From NCBI GenBank assembly GCA_030142905.1, contig JASJOG010000334.1, positions 22,501-86,500 of the forward strand: a stretch of DNA of 64,000 nucleotides. The letters are read 5' to 3'. The notes below the pieces were generated by a model. The model did no database searches and was not told the DNA's origin. It saw only the letters and a list, made by a program, of their open reading frames with translations. Source of the DNA: Heliopora coerulea (Eukaryota > Cnidaria > Anthozoa > Scleralcyonacea > Helioporidae). Below, piece by piece: positions 1 to 10,333 of the stretch. Both the position numbers and the translations under genes were made by a program. Positions within the stretch are counted from its first letter, which is position 1; each line of letters begins with the position of its first letter.

Positions 1-51
1 AGATGTCATATTCTATCTGTTTAAAGCAAACTTTGACCATAATAAACACTA

Positions 52-57
52 AATATG
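52..57. repeat. Left target-site duplication of the Polinton
   Basis: The sequence aatatg lies directly outside the left inverted repeat. The matching position outside the right repeat (16526-16531) reads catatg, so five of six bases agree. Polinton integrases typically make 6-bp duplications. The boundary is set by where the two inverted repeats stop matching and may be off by one or two bases, because atatgc/gcatat is itself palindromic. Confidence 0.5.
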
Positions 58-622
58 CTATAACCGCGAAAAGTCACCATCGTTTTTTTTCACTCTTTCT
101 CTTACAGCTCATTTTTTCAAATATGACACTCAGAGTCGATTCAAGGGGTTTTTTATAGCGAGTGATCAATTATGTCATAACCCCACTTTTTTTCATCCAT
201 AAATCGTTACCCACTTCACTTTTTCATCTTTCAAAATCAAATAATTGACACAATCATATGATTCTTTGCTATGACCCCTATGGATTGCGACAAAGCATCC
301 TCGGCAGCGCAGAACCGTTTGGAATTCAGCAAAGCGCAAAGTACTAACAAACGAGCAGGGGAGGAGGATGCACAGTCGCCGAAAAAACCAAGGGTATTGA
401 TGGGAAAAGCGAGCAAAGCGAGCGATGGCCCTTGGTTTTAAGGGAACAATCCCCATATGATCATAATAATAGCACGGCACCAATCCCTAACAATCCCCAT
501 ATGATCACGGCATTTTAAACAGCTGTTGTGAATAGAATCATGGATTTCAAGGGTTGATAGAAGTGTAATTTATGGCTGTCAAGGCGTGATCTCTTAGAAC
601 GGTTTTCATTCTAAAGGATCCT
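58..622 (+). repeat. Left terminal inverted repeat of the Polinton
   Basis: The stretch from ctataaccgcgaaaag to ttctaaaggatcc is repeated in inverted orientation at 15962-16525 with a few percent mismatch. It contains a short internal direct repeat around atccccatatgatca (near 453-510) that is present in both copies. An internal small reading frame is listed separately. Confidence 0.92.
271..441 (+). CDS. Small reading frame inside the left inverted repeat
   Basis: An ATG-initiated frame of 56 codons pointing into the element. It is rich in Lys, Ala and Ser and contains the basic run SPKKPRVL, which resembles a nuclear localisation signal. The equivalent frame in the right inverted repeat starts with the same residues but hits a stop after about 30 codons. 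It may be a real short protein expressed from the repeat or a chance frame; I recall similar Lys-rich frames in other Polinton inverted repeats but could not check this. Confidence 0.25.
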   Translation: MTPMDCDKASSAAQNRLEFSKAQSTNKRAGEEDAQSPKKPRVLMGKASKASDGPWF

Positions 623-655
623 TCAATTAATGTAAAGGAGCTATGGTATGAACCT

Positions 656-3600
656 TCATTCGAAGTAAATAGTCAGCTCCTTGATTTTTTCTTGTTGCTT
701 CCTTGTGATACTTTTTAATGCTTCGTCTTTTGTGCATCTTTTATATTTTGATGCCATATGTTGTCTTTTTCCATCAATGATTGCGTCGAAGTAAAATAAT
801 TTGTTCTTAGCATCGTCCTTGATAGTTAGTTTGTCCTCTAGTTTGGCTATTCTCTCTTCCAATTGCTGTTTATTCTCCATCATAACTTGATACTCAACCT
901 TCTTACTCTTTTTTAACGGATTACATCTCTTGTTTAGTAATAGTTCGCCATATTTATCAGCAAATTCAGTTATATGTTTATTTTCAACGTTCTCAAGACT
1001 CTTTTTATCCTTACTAGGAGCATACACGATTAATTCTATCTCAGAGTTCTTATCCTTATGTTTAAACACTTGGCTATTCTTATCAGATAGATGCCATTTG
1101 AACCATGTCTCTAGTTCTTCACATGTTGATCCTGTATAAACCATCTTGTTACTAAACGTTACCTTGTAGATCTTTCCTTTGTTGTATAAACTGTTGAACT
1201 TACTATTGACCAATTCTATCACAGGTTGCTTTCTGTTGAAATACTTCCTATTGAACTCCTTATTGTTGACATGAATGTAATCATGCTTAGTTGTTCTTGA
1301 TAATGCGGTATACAACTGTTTTTTATCTATCCTATTCACATCAAAAATGTTATATGGCTCATTGATATCTGCACCTTGGTATTTGTAAACTGTTACACAG
1401 AAACTAGGGATGAAATTTTTGGAAAACTTATTTATATCGTACCAGACATTATTCACTAAGAATTGCTTATCAGATATATCTTTCACCCTGAACTCCATTG
1501 TATTGAAAATGTTTTGATTCTTGATATTTTGTGTTGCAATTATCGGCACCCCTACACTGACTTTATACTTTTCCTTCTTGTTGTTGTATTTGAATTCAAC
1601 AGTTTCATATTTCTTTCCTTTTGAGAACTGATCACAACATTGTGTATTAATCTTTATTCTCGTTGAGTTGAGGTAGCATATGTTCTTGTTGAGGTTCTTA
1701 TCAATTGGTTGGAAGTACGTTGATATTTTTCCATGTTTCAAAAATTTGTACAAAAGTTCATGTGTTTGTCGTATCTACAGGTCTTCTCAATATATCCAAG
1801 TTTCTCTACTTTACCACACATCTCGTTAATGGTCTTTGATCTGAGATAGTCGTAATTGATCTGACTTCCACCTCGAACAGGTTCGCATTGATTAGGATCT
1901 CCAAACATGTGTATCTTATTACCAAACATCGTATAAGCCTTGTAGATCATTGTCATCCACTTATTAGGTACCATTGAAAATTCTTCAATGACTATCGTTT
2001 TACCCTCTAGACTATTAATATCTCGTCCCTTCCAATCACAGAAGTATGAATCAAAAGTGAAACATATATTGTTCATATCATTTTTAAAATCCTTCTCGAT
2101 TAACCTACTTTTGATATTTTCTATAGCTTTATTCGTAAATGATAACACTAATGGGTTTTTTGGTTTTTTGACCATTTCACATAGCATCGTTGTTTTACCA
2201 CTACCCGCCTGGCCAGTGTGGATACATCCTTTACCAGTTTTCACCTTATAATCATTCATATCAAGGTTCTTTCTGTAATGCTTCTCAAAATATGACGGTT
2301 TAGAGTCTGTAACATAAGCATTTCCTATCCTCTTGGTACTGAATTTGACGTCCTTCTTATTCTTGAACCTTCTTACAGGATTAGTGATATACATGTATAT
2401 CCCATCTGTGTTGTACCCGTATAACACACTATTCTTACCGTAACAAGTCTCTATCAGTTGCAAACATTTTAAAACAGCCTCACTCACAACAAATCGGTTG
2501 ATGCTTGTATGGTCAGAGAATATTCTTTCCACGCTCTGTTCCTTAATAAGGTATAATCCATTATAATGGTCAACAGTCACATTCTTCTTCTCGCTCATCG
2601 CAGCAGTCCAGCAGCACATAGCTGTCTCGTACTCAGTACATGTGAAACCCATTGTTGATTTATTATATTTTTTACCAAGCTCGCCTATAAAACTGTTTGC
2701 CAATTTCTTAGCCTCACTCTCTGGAAAGTTGTTGAATATATGTTTGATAAAATCCTCGAATGTATCAGGTTTTGAGAGCCCTCTTTGTGACGATCTTGTA
2801 TTTGATCTGACTTTCCGGCATGTGTAGATCGTTGACAAGGTAAGAAACCAAGTTCGAAGAGTAGAATCCAGCTTCTAATTTTATTGGTGTCTTATAATTG
2901 TAGAGGATTGTTTCGTCAATATAGAATTCACCACAGAGTCTCAAATCACTCCTGCAACTATATGGCTCTATTACATCATGAATCGAATATATTGGTATCG
3001 GTTATGTATTATGTAACAATATATTAGGGTATGATTTGCAAATATCGATGTTCACCACGTCGTCTGGCATATCATCTGTAGAGCACCATTGTAAGGCTCT
3101 AGGATAGAAGTCATCCAACATTTGTCTTGTATTGAGATTGTAGGACGATTCAGGTAAGTACCCACACATTTGTTTGAACAAAGATGATGCAATACTTGTG
3201 TATGATTGATTGGTCCATATGAAATCGTCTGATAGGTATGTTTTGAAAAGTTTGTTGGTTATCGTCTTCCTCATGTCATACTCCTCATTCAACAAGTACA
3301 TGTTCTTCTTGTGATAGATGAAACCGTCTAGAACACCTCTGTTGTCCCAGTGTAAGTATTCAACGTAGAACGATTCCTTGTTACTGTACATGTCAATAGC
3401 TGCCCTCATCTTTGTGTTTTCGGGTAAGACTATAATGTGATTCTCCTTATCAAAACTGAGGATATCCTCAATTGATTTCAATTTTGCAACATTCTTATGT
3501 CTCCTAGTCCATTTCAGATCAGTCATGTGTTTTAACAAATTGTCACAACCTCCTTGGTTAGCCTTAGAAGCTATTAATTTCAGTTTTTCATCAGTGATTG

Positions 3601-4664
3601 GATAGCAGTGATTATCCTTCACAATGTAGACCAGAACGACATCTTGGTGACCATTTGTATACCTTATGAAATTTCGGTACCTACTATCGAAAGCGTGAAC
3701 TGCTACTCGAGGATGACAATTCTTAACCCAGTCTATCGACTCTTCGGTACTAATCATATCACCTCCTGTTACGAACTCATAAATCTCAGCCTTCAATTTG
3801 GCATAGTCATAAGTTTTGAATCCACGTTTACCTCTAACTTGGTCCCATACATAGTCAACCACACAAGTATTAACCCCATGACTCTTGATTGGCCTCTGTT
3901 TGCTTAACAAGTATGAATCTAATTTAAGCTTACCCATTTTTTGTGGAAGAAACTGTTTTTTGTTAAAAGGCACTATCCTACAGCCTAGTTTGTTGATGTA
4001 TTCCCCTGAGAGGATCGTGAATTTCTGTTTCAACAAGGTATACATCATGAATTTGTAAGCATCTCTCTTGGTATGATTTTTTGAGAATTCGACTGTGAAA
4101 GGTCCATATGTTTTTTTAACCACAAACCCACCTCCTATCTGTTTGATAACCTTGTCCGACTTGATATTGTACTCATCAGTTTTTTTCGAGTTTTTCTTAT
4201 ATTTACAGTAACTGTCTCCTGTCTCTATATCAACGTCTAAGATTACGGATACTGTTTTACCTTCATTCCCCTTTATTCTTTGTCCAAATAGGCTGAAAAA
4301 TGATGATCCTTTTTTGCTAAATTTACTCAGTTTTACCTCCTCCCTACGAAATTCGTTAAGCGATACTGTTATTTTGGGGTAGGTTATTTTACTTTTCTTC
4401 TGTACATGTGATTTGATCATATCAAATTTCCCCTTTATTCGGTCATCTATGATATCAATCTTTCGTCCCTCTCGTTTGACCCTCCTCATCTTTTTCTCAA
4501 AAAAAAACAGGTTCATATTCTGGGAACGGATCGTCATCCATCAGGTCTTCTAAGTTGACAATTTTCCTTGGTTTAGGAAGCTGGATAGGTTTATTGGTTT
4601 CTTGCTTCAATAAAAATTTGATGAGCTCTGATTTGCTCAGTTTTTTCATATCAGTCTTGTTCAT
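656..4664 (-). pseudogene. polB: DNA polymerase B - SF1 helicase - GIY-YIG fusion, broken
   Basis: This gene would replicate the element. The start is the ATG at 4664 (MNKTDMKK...), which follows cataataat. The N-terminal 1.5 kb is the Polinton polymerase N-terminus and ends in the palm motif A region (VNIDICKSYPNIL). The next part carries motif C (YGYNTDGIYM near 2400-2440). With no gap this runs into a superfamily 1 helicase: Walker A GQAGSGKTT near 2190-2215, Walker B-like IVIEEFSMVP near 1970-2000, and the C-terminal VYKYQG and YTALSR motifs near 1285-1395. A GIY-YIG-like domain (IYKVTF..MVYTGS) lies near 1130-1175, followed by a coiled coil. Breaks: a frameshift in the A9 run at 4499-4507, an in-frame TAA at 3002-3004, and frame changes near 2770 and 1750. 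The reading stays clearly homologous across every break, so this is one ancestral gene of about 1,330 codons. Confidence 0.85.
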
Positions 4665-4794
4665 ATTATTATGTTAGATAAAAATACTCAAACCTTTAAG
4701 CCATTATAGTATGAAAATTATACTTAAACGAATATTATTATGATGTGTCTGATAAAGATGAAACAACTAGACAGTAAATATACTATAGCAATCG

Positions 4795-5456
4795 TTATAA
4801 TTCCATTAGTGATTTATACCGATTCTCGATTGTTTTGTTTATGGAAACTATTTTTAACTCTTCCTGATTAACATCTATCATTCTAGTTGAAATTTTCCAT
4901 TCTAAATAATACGGACAAACACAATTTATATTCCATTTTAAAATACTATACACCTTGCCAAATAACCTGTTATCAAACTTCGTCTTCGTTTTACTATTTT
5001 TCATATCTTTTAGTTTTTTTTGTTTGGATTTATATTACGTCTAGATGCCAGTCTTATGATGTAGTATTCATACCTAGAGACGTTTTTCCCTTTGATCAAA
5101 TGGTGTTTAATCATCACATTAACAACTGACATGAAGTCATGACTTATCATTCCTATATATTTTGAATCTACAAACTCTCTGACTTTGTTCACAAACCATC
5201 GTTTCCTAGAGTGGACTGATTTATTCTTCATCCATATCTCAGGAATAAAATTTTCAACATGACCGTACTCAGTTTCACCACAAGTAGTACATGTATAGAA
5301 ACCATCTTGTACTTTGACTCTATGTTTTTTGCATTCATAGCAATAATAACCTTTTATCCTTTGTCTCTTAGGTTCCTTTTTGTATTCTCCAGAGGCTATT
5401 TCGTCTATGTCGTAACCCTGATGAAGTAACTCTAATAAATAATCATCACTTATCAT
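4795..5456 (-). pseudogene. VLTF3-like zinc ribbon transcription factor, frameshifted
   Basis: The protein begins MISDDYLL and has a four-cysteine zinc ribbon (CYECKKH...CTTCGE, residues about 39-61). It is followed by a helical region with SRKRWFVNKVREF. This layout resembles the poxvirus late transcription factor VLTF3 family, members of which are known in Polintons and related viruses, where they are thought to act on late promoters. After residue 148 the frame closes, but the next frame from about 5013 continues without a gap for about 70 residues, so I place a one-base loss in the T8 run at 5014-5021. The ATG is preceded immediately by tatatat. The zinc ribbon is certain; the VLTF3 assignment is an inference from length, ribbon spacing and context. 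Confidence 0.55.
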
Positions 5457-5479
5457 ATATATACGTTATACATATATCT

Positions 5480-5905
5480 TTAAAACACTTTATATATAAC
5501 ATACCCTGCACCAACGCCAATGCTACCAATAACAAGACACTGATAGTTCTTCATCTCTTCACTTGGTTTGTAAAAATCACTAAGTTGAGGTTCTCTATCG
5601 AATGTTTTTCCATTATATTGGATACTTTGAACCTGTTTTAACAAATCTAGAGCTTTATTTGTACTATCGATGTCCTTATTAGCGTCTGCTAATTGTTGTC
5701 TTAATTGTTGTATCATATCATGTTGTTTGACTTCATTCTGATAAAATGTCTCTTTCGCCTTTGCCAGGTCTTCTAAAGCTTTATTATGTCTTTCCATTTC
5801 AGCTTCATATCCGTTTTTATCTAACGCTTTAAAAAGATAGCCGGCACCGGCAAAACTGACTGCAGCAAATGTTGTTTGTAAAAAACCTCCTATTAAACTC
5901 GCCAT
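5480..5905 (-). CDS. Small membrane-anchored coiled-coil protein
   Basis: I chose the ATG at 5905 (MASLIGGFLQ), not the longer frame, because it sits directly behind taatatatat. The 141-residue product has an N-terminal hydrophobic segment (GGFLQTTFAAVSFAGAGYLF), a charged coiled coil of about 70 residues, and a short C-terminal hydrophobic segment. The frame is intact. The pattern recalls a recurrent small protein of cnidarian Polintons with no known role; a virion membrane or minor capsid function is only a guess. Confidence 0.7.
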   Translation of the reverse strand: MASLIGGFLQTTFAAVSFAGAGYLFKALDKNGYEAEMERHNKALEDLAKAKETFYQNEVKQHDMIQQLRQQLADANKDIDSTNKALDLLKQVQSIQYNGKTFDREPQLSDFYKPSEEMKNYQCLVIGSIGVGAGYVIYKVF

Positions 5906-5924
5906 ATATATATTACTACATATT

Positions 5925-6155
5925 TTAAGGCTTAAATGGGTCACTAGGAACCCACTTCTTATCCTGTGCATATTTCACTAGCATAGACGATAGTGTGACA
6001 CCAACTGATAGTTTTGCTATATCTCTGATGGTTGATGCATCAGTGAGTTTTTCACCCAAAAGCTTCTTTGTCGCCATAGAAAGACCTACAACACCTGTGG
6101 TAACTAGAAGAGCATCATACGCTTCATTCATCAATTCTTTCCTTTCTGAACTCAT
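5925..6155 (-). CDS. Small hydrophobic Polinton protein
   Basis: A 76-residue product (MSSERKELMNEA...) with two weakly hydrophobic stretches around residues 15-30 and 45-62. Its ATG follows attattatata, the same start-adjacent box as its neighbours, and it lies about 20 bases from genes on both sides. I do not recognise a domain. Intact frame, operon-like spacing and the promoter box support it as a real gene. Confidence 0.65.
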   Translation of the reverse strand: MSSERKELMNEAYDALLVTTGVVGLSMATKKLLGEKLTDASTIRDIAKLSVGVTLSSMLVKYAQDKKWVPSDPFKP

Positions 6156-6173
6156 TATATAATAATGTATATT

Positions 6174-7001
6174 TTATTTTATTCTGTGGAAATATTTTAC
6201 ATGACGTTTTATTGTCTTCTTGGATATGAACTTCCTTCTACAGTATTTACATTTGATACGGATATCACGCATGTAGTCGTTTAATTCCTTCGTGATTAGG
6301 TCATAGTCATTGGAAACTATGGATTTATAACCATTTTCTTCATAAAGTTCTATTAGATCTTTCTGTTGGTCTGATAAAACACCATTACATTGAGGGGTTT
6401 TGAACTCTATGCATACACCAGAGTATTGCTTATGAAGATTTTGAATTATCAGATCTGGTTGTCCTTTCATGTAACCCTTTTTAAAAGAATCAATTCTCTT
6501 ATTTTTAGTGTCTTGTAACTCACCTAGTCCAGCTGACATTATTGCATTTGGGTAAAATCGCCTTATGAACTGAACCACCTTCGTATGTAGATCATATTCA
6601 TCTTCTATTTTGAAAGTTAAAGTGTTGGGGTTATTGAACATTTTGTAATACCCATACTTTCTGATAGATGGTAACACTTTAGAGAAGACCCAGTCCTGGA
6701 ACACTTTTGCAGTTTCTAGTTTTGAACCAAAAATTAGAGAGTAAAGACCGGGTTCTTGAATGAAAATGGTATGAGGTTGGTGATTTCCAAGGGGGCCCTG
6801 ATTTGAGGCCCCCTTTAGATTTTGGTAGTTCACCTTGTATTTATCATCCACATGGGTTGATAAAGCATTTCTTGGTCGTTCATAACCTAGAGCCATTGCT
6901 ACATCTTTACCCTTGAACCATACATTCTGTTTATTATCAACATAAGTGTCTATCGAAACGTTTAATTCCTTATTTTCAAATTTCTTGATTATTACTGACA
7001 T
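6174..7001 (-). CDS. Bro-N / VRR-NUC-like nuclease / C2H2 zinc finger protein
   Basis: The ATG at 7001 (MSVIIKKFEN) is chosen, behind taatataaaaag. Residues about 1-115 match a Bro-N domain (VWFKGKDVAMALGYERPRNA, then EPGLYSLIFGSK, KVFQDWVFSKVLPSIRKYG), a DNA-binding module of baculoviruses, phages and large DNA viruses. Residues about 130-230 look like a VRR-NUC/Holliday-resolvase-fold nuclease (KGQPDLIIQ, then CIEFKTP, then LSDQQ and a GY..IVS strand). The last 25 residues form a C2H2 finger (CKYCRRKF...H...H). The frame is intact. It may process replication intermediates or act as a sequence-specific DNA-binding regulator; both are inferences from the domains. Confidence 0.75.
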   Translation of the reverse strand: MSVIIKKFENKELNVSIDTYVDNKQNVWFKGKDVAMALGYERPRNALSTHVDDKYKVNYQNLKGASNQGPLGNHQPHTIFIQEPGLYSLIFGSKLETAKVFQDWVFSKVLPSIRKYGYYKMFNNPNTLTFKIEDEYDLHTKVVQFIRRFYPNAIMSAGLGELQDTKNKRIDSFKKGYMKGQPDLIIQNLHKQYSGVCIEFKTPQCNGVLSDQQKDLIELYEENGYKSIVSNDYDLITKELNDYMRDIRIKCKYCRRKFISKKTIKRHVKYFHRIK

Positions 7002-7031
7002 ATTCACTTTTTATATTAAGATATGTTTTAT

Positions 7032-7358
7032 TCATAAAGTGTCTAGTACATTATTCTTTTTCTCAGGTTCCTCTACTCTTTTTTCATTCTTTGTCTCTTG
7101 ATCTTTGATTTCCACGACTCTTTCCTCTCTATTATTACTCTTTCTGGCATAGTACAAAGCACCAATTGATGTTATAGCCCCGATGCCTCCGAAAACTAAT
7201 GCATAATTAATACTAAAGCCACTATCCTCTGATTCTATCTTCTGACGCATTTTCCGTTCTTTGGCTTCTTTAGAGATAGCAGCTAGCCTTTTACCAGCTT
7301 CCACTCTCTTTGGGTCTTTCTCTCTTTTTACTGTTGTTATCTTTGGTGTTTCACTGAT
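7032..7358 (-). pseudogene. Single-pass membrane protein, start codon apparently lost
   Basis: The frame reads through basic residues, one membrane segment (YALVFGGIGAITSIGALYY) and a charged Lys/Glu-rich tail. Upstream it stays open back to 7358, where the expected start position directly behind ctaatatatatat is ATC rather than ATG. No ATG lies between there and the membrane segment except one shortly before it. A single-base loss of the start codon is the simplest reading; start at a later codon (a GTG at 7304 or the ATG about 12 codons further on) is the alternative. Function unknown. Confidence 0.5.
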
Positions 7359-7412
7359 ATATATATTAGAGTATGTTTTATCGCATAGATCATCTACTAG
7401 TTATCTCACAGA

Positions 7413-7562
7413 TTATTTACCAGTGTGTGGTATATATGTCGGATTGTTATTCCATCTTGATTCATTTATATCTTCTAGAACACTATCTAAATCATCAGTT
7501 GTTTTCTTACAAAAGCGTACAAGATTTCTGATTCTTATAAAAAGATTTTTAAGTTTTCTCAT
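7413..7562 (-). CDS. Very short basic Polinton protein
   Basis: A 49-residue frame beginning MRKLKNLFIRIRN and ending in a TAA at 7413-7415. The ATG follows aagtgattat, it lies between two other leftward genes, and no other frame covers this stretch. It has a basic N-terminus and a hydrophilic C-terminus. Function unknown; kept because position and spacing fit the gene block. Confidence 0.4.
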   Translation of the reverse strand: MRKLKNLFIRIRNLVRFCKKTTDDLDSVLEDINESRWNNNPTYIPHTGK

Positions 7563-7593
7563 ATAATCACTTATGTTTCCTTTCTATGTTTAA

Positions 7594-8360
7594 TCACTTA
7601 TGTTTCCTTTCTATGGTATATAAATATATTAATGTTCCACCAATAACCAAATATATATGATCTCCAACAAATATTAAGCTCTTACCAGATGCCTCCTGAA
7701 TATCTGTCCAAGGAATAACATCTCTCCCTGGCTTTAGTTTTTCAGCTTTCTTTTCTATTTTAGATGCCCGTACAATGTCATAACCACCTCTTTTTAATCC
7801 AAGTGATAATCCTGTAACTAAGGCAATTAATGTCAAACCTACTCCGGTAGCTACCCCTGCTTTTTTTAGGACTTTATTTAACTCTATCCTTCTCCAATTG
7901 TCATAATGATATCGTATGTCGTTAATACACTGATTCATTTCATCTTGATCCTCTATGGGGCCGTTAGTCGTCTTATAGGTTCTATATGGACGTTCTAAAC
8001 CATTATTAAGCGGTTCACCATAAAATGATATTTCATAATTTGTAAGAACTCCAGAGACAGATATTGTTTTTTCAATTTTACAATCTTGTGTCTCTATTAA
8101 GTATTTAATAAATATTGGATTGATACACTCTTTTTCCATTAATAGAGTATCTTCGATGAAAAAACCTATGTTTCTAGCCTCAAAAACATGATTACTATAG
8201 TTATTAAATATTTTTTTTTTAATGGGTCTTTACCCTTGTTAGATAACCAATCCAAACCATCTAGAAGGTCACTATCTGTATCATTAAATTCAGTCTCCTG
8301 CTCTCTCTCAACTTCATCCTCATCTCTCCTTTCATCAAGGTCGTTTAGTTCGATATCCAT
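7594..8360 (-). pseudogene. Acidic membrane protein, frameshifted at a T10 run
   Basis: The first part (MDIELNDLDERRDEDE..., from 8360) is very acidic and follows cagtaatatataa. The frame breaks at the ten-T run 8211-8220. Directly after the run another frame is open without a stop through to 7594, so I treat both as one gene of about 255 codons with a one-base change in the homopolymer. The second part has a membrane segment (VATGVGLTLIALVTGLSLGL) and a further hydrophobic stretch near the C-terminus. Alternatively the second part starts alone at its ATG at 8139, but that ATG lacks the TATATA box. Function unknown. Confidence 0.55.
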
Positions 8361-8843
8361 TTATATATTACTGTATTTTTTATCATACCTATCTCCCATA
8401 CCATTAACTGTAGGGCATGAATCAGTAACTATATCATCTAACACTTTAAGATCACTAAGCAGGATTTGATTATCATAAGGGAGCCCTCTTAAATAAGACC
8501 TTAATTGTGTTAGCACCTTTTGGTATGATGTGTATGCAAAACGACAATCTTCTACCTTATTAGATAGATTACTCTTTGATACATAACCTTGGACAAGAAC
8601 ACCAGATCCAGTTAAACATCCTATTATTACAGGATTCAAAGTAACACTACCAACGATAGTACCGGTTACTGTCAATCCAATACTAACCATGTCTAATGCT
8701 AACTTAACTTTCTTTAATCTCTTGTATTTCCATTTGTAGCAAGTATATAGTTTATGATAGCTGTTATACATTTTTATTAAATTTTCCTTCTCATTGATAG
8801 ATATTTTTTTACTAATGTATTGACTGTCAATTGAATTTCTCAT
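8361..8843 (-). CDS. Membrane hairpin protein of the Polinton
   Basis: A 160-residue intact frame (MRNSIDSQYISKK...) abutting the next gene with no spacer. The N-terminal third is a basic coiled coil. Two hydrophobic segments follow (MVSIGLTVTGTIVGSVTLN and a Gly-rich stretch around residues 85-100), then a soluble C-terminus with a YQKVLTQLRSYLRG helix. The ATG follows ctgttataata. I recall homologues in other cnidarian Polintons; a virion membrane role is plausible but unproven. Confidence 0.65.
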   Translation of the reverse strand: MRNSIDSQYISKKISINEKENLIKMYNSYHKLYTCYKWKYKRLKKVKLALDMVSIGLTVTGTIVGSVTLNPVIIGCLTGSGVLVQGYVSKSNLSNKVEDCRFAYTSYQKVLTQLRSYLRGLPYDNQILLSDLKVLDDIVTDSCPTVNGMGDRYDKKYSNI

Positions 8844-8845
8844 TA

Positions 8846-10307
8846 TTATAACAGATATTTCGCGACTATGAAAGTGAATATTCCAGATACGGTAAACAAC
8901 GATACCAGTTCTGTATTATGACCATCATCCTTTTTCTCTGTTTGTAGTTTTTCATCCAAGTCATCTAAATTGTGTGTTGGTACGTTTGGTTGGTGTACTT
9001 TTTTTGGAGTCTCTTTTACACCTACATAATTAACTTTCTCATTCAAACCAAAACTTAAATTTTTTCCAGCAGTACGAAGTTTATTATTATAACCAGGTAT
9101 CGGGTTTTTTAAAATGATAAGATCACTTGGTATTAACCATAAAGTTGAACTTATAGCAGTATTTAAAACTACATTTGTATCAGAGATCGCTTGATTCATA
9201 TTATTTATCCATTTTGATGTATCATAATTTATTATAGAATCTTCAACAATTTGTCTAAAAACCTTTTGTGTTTCTAATGCTGAAGCTCTTGGTCCAAAAA
9301 TACTTTTGTCTAGTTCTAGCTTGTGCCTCAAGGATTGAATAAAGATATGCTTCTATGCTTTGATTCAGTAAAAATGTTCCTTTTAAAGTTAACCCATCTG
9401 ACGTTTTAGGAATGAATTTTTTATAATCATTATGAGTGTCTCTGATTTGTCCCGGACCATGTTGAAAAGTTTTATGAGGGTCTGTTCCAACAACATCCTG
9501 ACCAAGATGCTCATTCTTATAATGTAAAATTTCTTGCCAGGTCCATTTAGGGTAATGATCTTTTAAAAAATTTGCATTAAATGTATTCAAAATTGAAAAG
9601 TCTCCAGTTTGAAATTGTCTCATAATTCTTCTAACTGTAAAATATAAATGAAATCTAATAAATGAAGTAATTTGTTTCGGAACACTCGGATCGAATGACA
9701 AATGTTGTATTGAAATTCCACATGCATATGTTGCTATCCAAGCTGCTACAATGCTTTGAAAATATGGTTCTTTTAAATTCCATTTAGCATTATCATTTGT
9801 GGTTATATTCAATCCCGGTAAACCACTCTGAAAATAATCTGTATTGTTAACATAAATTCTGAACTGATTTATTGGATAAGTCAAAACATAATCAACAGGG
9901 GAATTGTCCCAGTAGTAGGATTTTCCATTATAATCAACATGTCTTTTTCCTTTAGGTAAATCCTGAATTGTTCCACCAATATTCCATATCTTAGGGAAAC
10001 CATTATTAGAATGAAGTTTTGTGCCACTTATGTTAGAATAAAGATATTTTGTCATTGATTTATCATTAAGAAATGTGTTACTTGTTATATCTGTGCTTAA
10101 AACATCTGAATTCTTAAAAAAAATGGCTGTTGACTCAATAGATCCATCCATTTTGGTGTCTACTTCAAATACAAATTTACTCAAATCAGCATTTGGATAC
10201 TTTCGGATGAATTCTCTCTTCATCTCTTCCCTTTTTACTTTTGCATTCTTCATAGCTTTATCATAGTTACTCCCATAATATTGCCTCATTATTTTCTCTA
10301 CATCCAT
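8846..10307 (-). pseudogene. Large structural-protein candidate with C-terminal membrane anchor
   Basis: The start at 10307 (MDVEKIMRQYYG) is preferred because it follows a TATATAAT-type box; an ATG five codons upstream is possible. The first frame runs about 350 codons and closes at 9255. A second frame opening around 9331 continues with no gap to 8846 and ends in a membrane segment (LFTVSGIFTFIVAKYLL), so one frame change near 9290-9300 (T5 run on the coding strand) joins them into about 485 codons. The sequence is Tyr/Asn-rich with no motif I can name. Size and context suggest a virion protein. It could instead be the major capsid protein, if the call at 13524 is wrong. Confidence 0.55.
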
Positions 10308-10333
10308 TATATAATATGACATATAATATACAG
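10308..10333. promoter_or_regulatory. Compact divergent promoter between the two gene blocks
   Basis: Only 26 bases separate the chosen starts of the leftward (10307) and rightward (10334) genes. They contain ttatataatatg and catataatatac, one box facing each way. This matches the start-adjacent boxes seen elsewhere in the element. Confidence 0.5.

Noticed and set aside
193..483. 96-codon minus-strand frame in the left inverted repeat, also present at 16101-16391
   Set aside because: Both copies exist only because the repeat is duplicated. No domain, and its composition follows the opposite strand.
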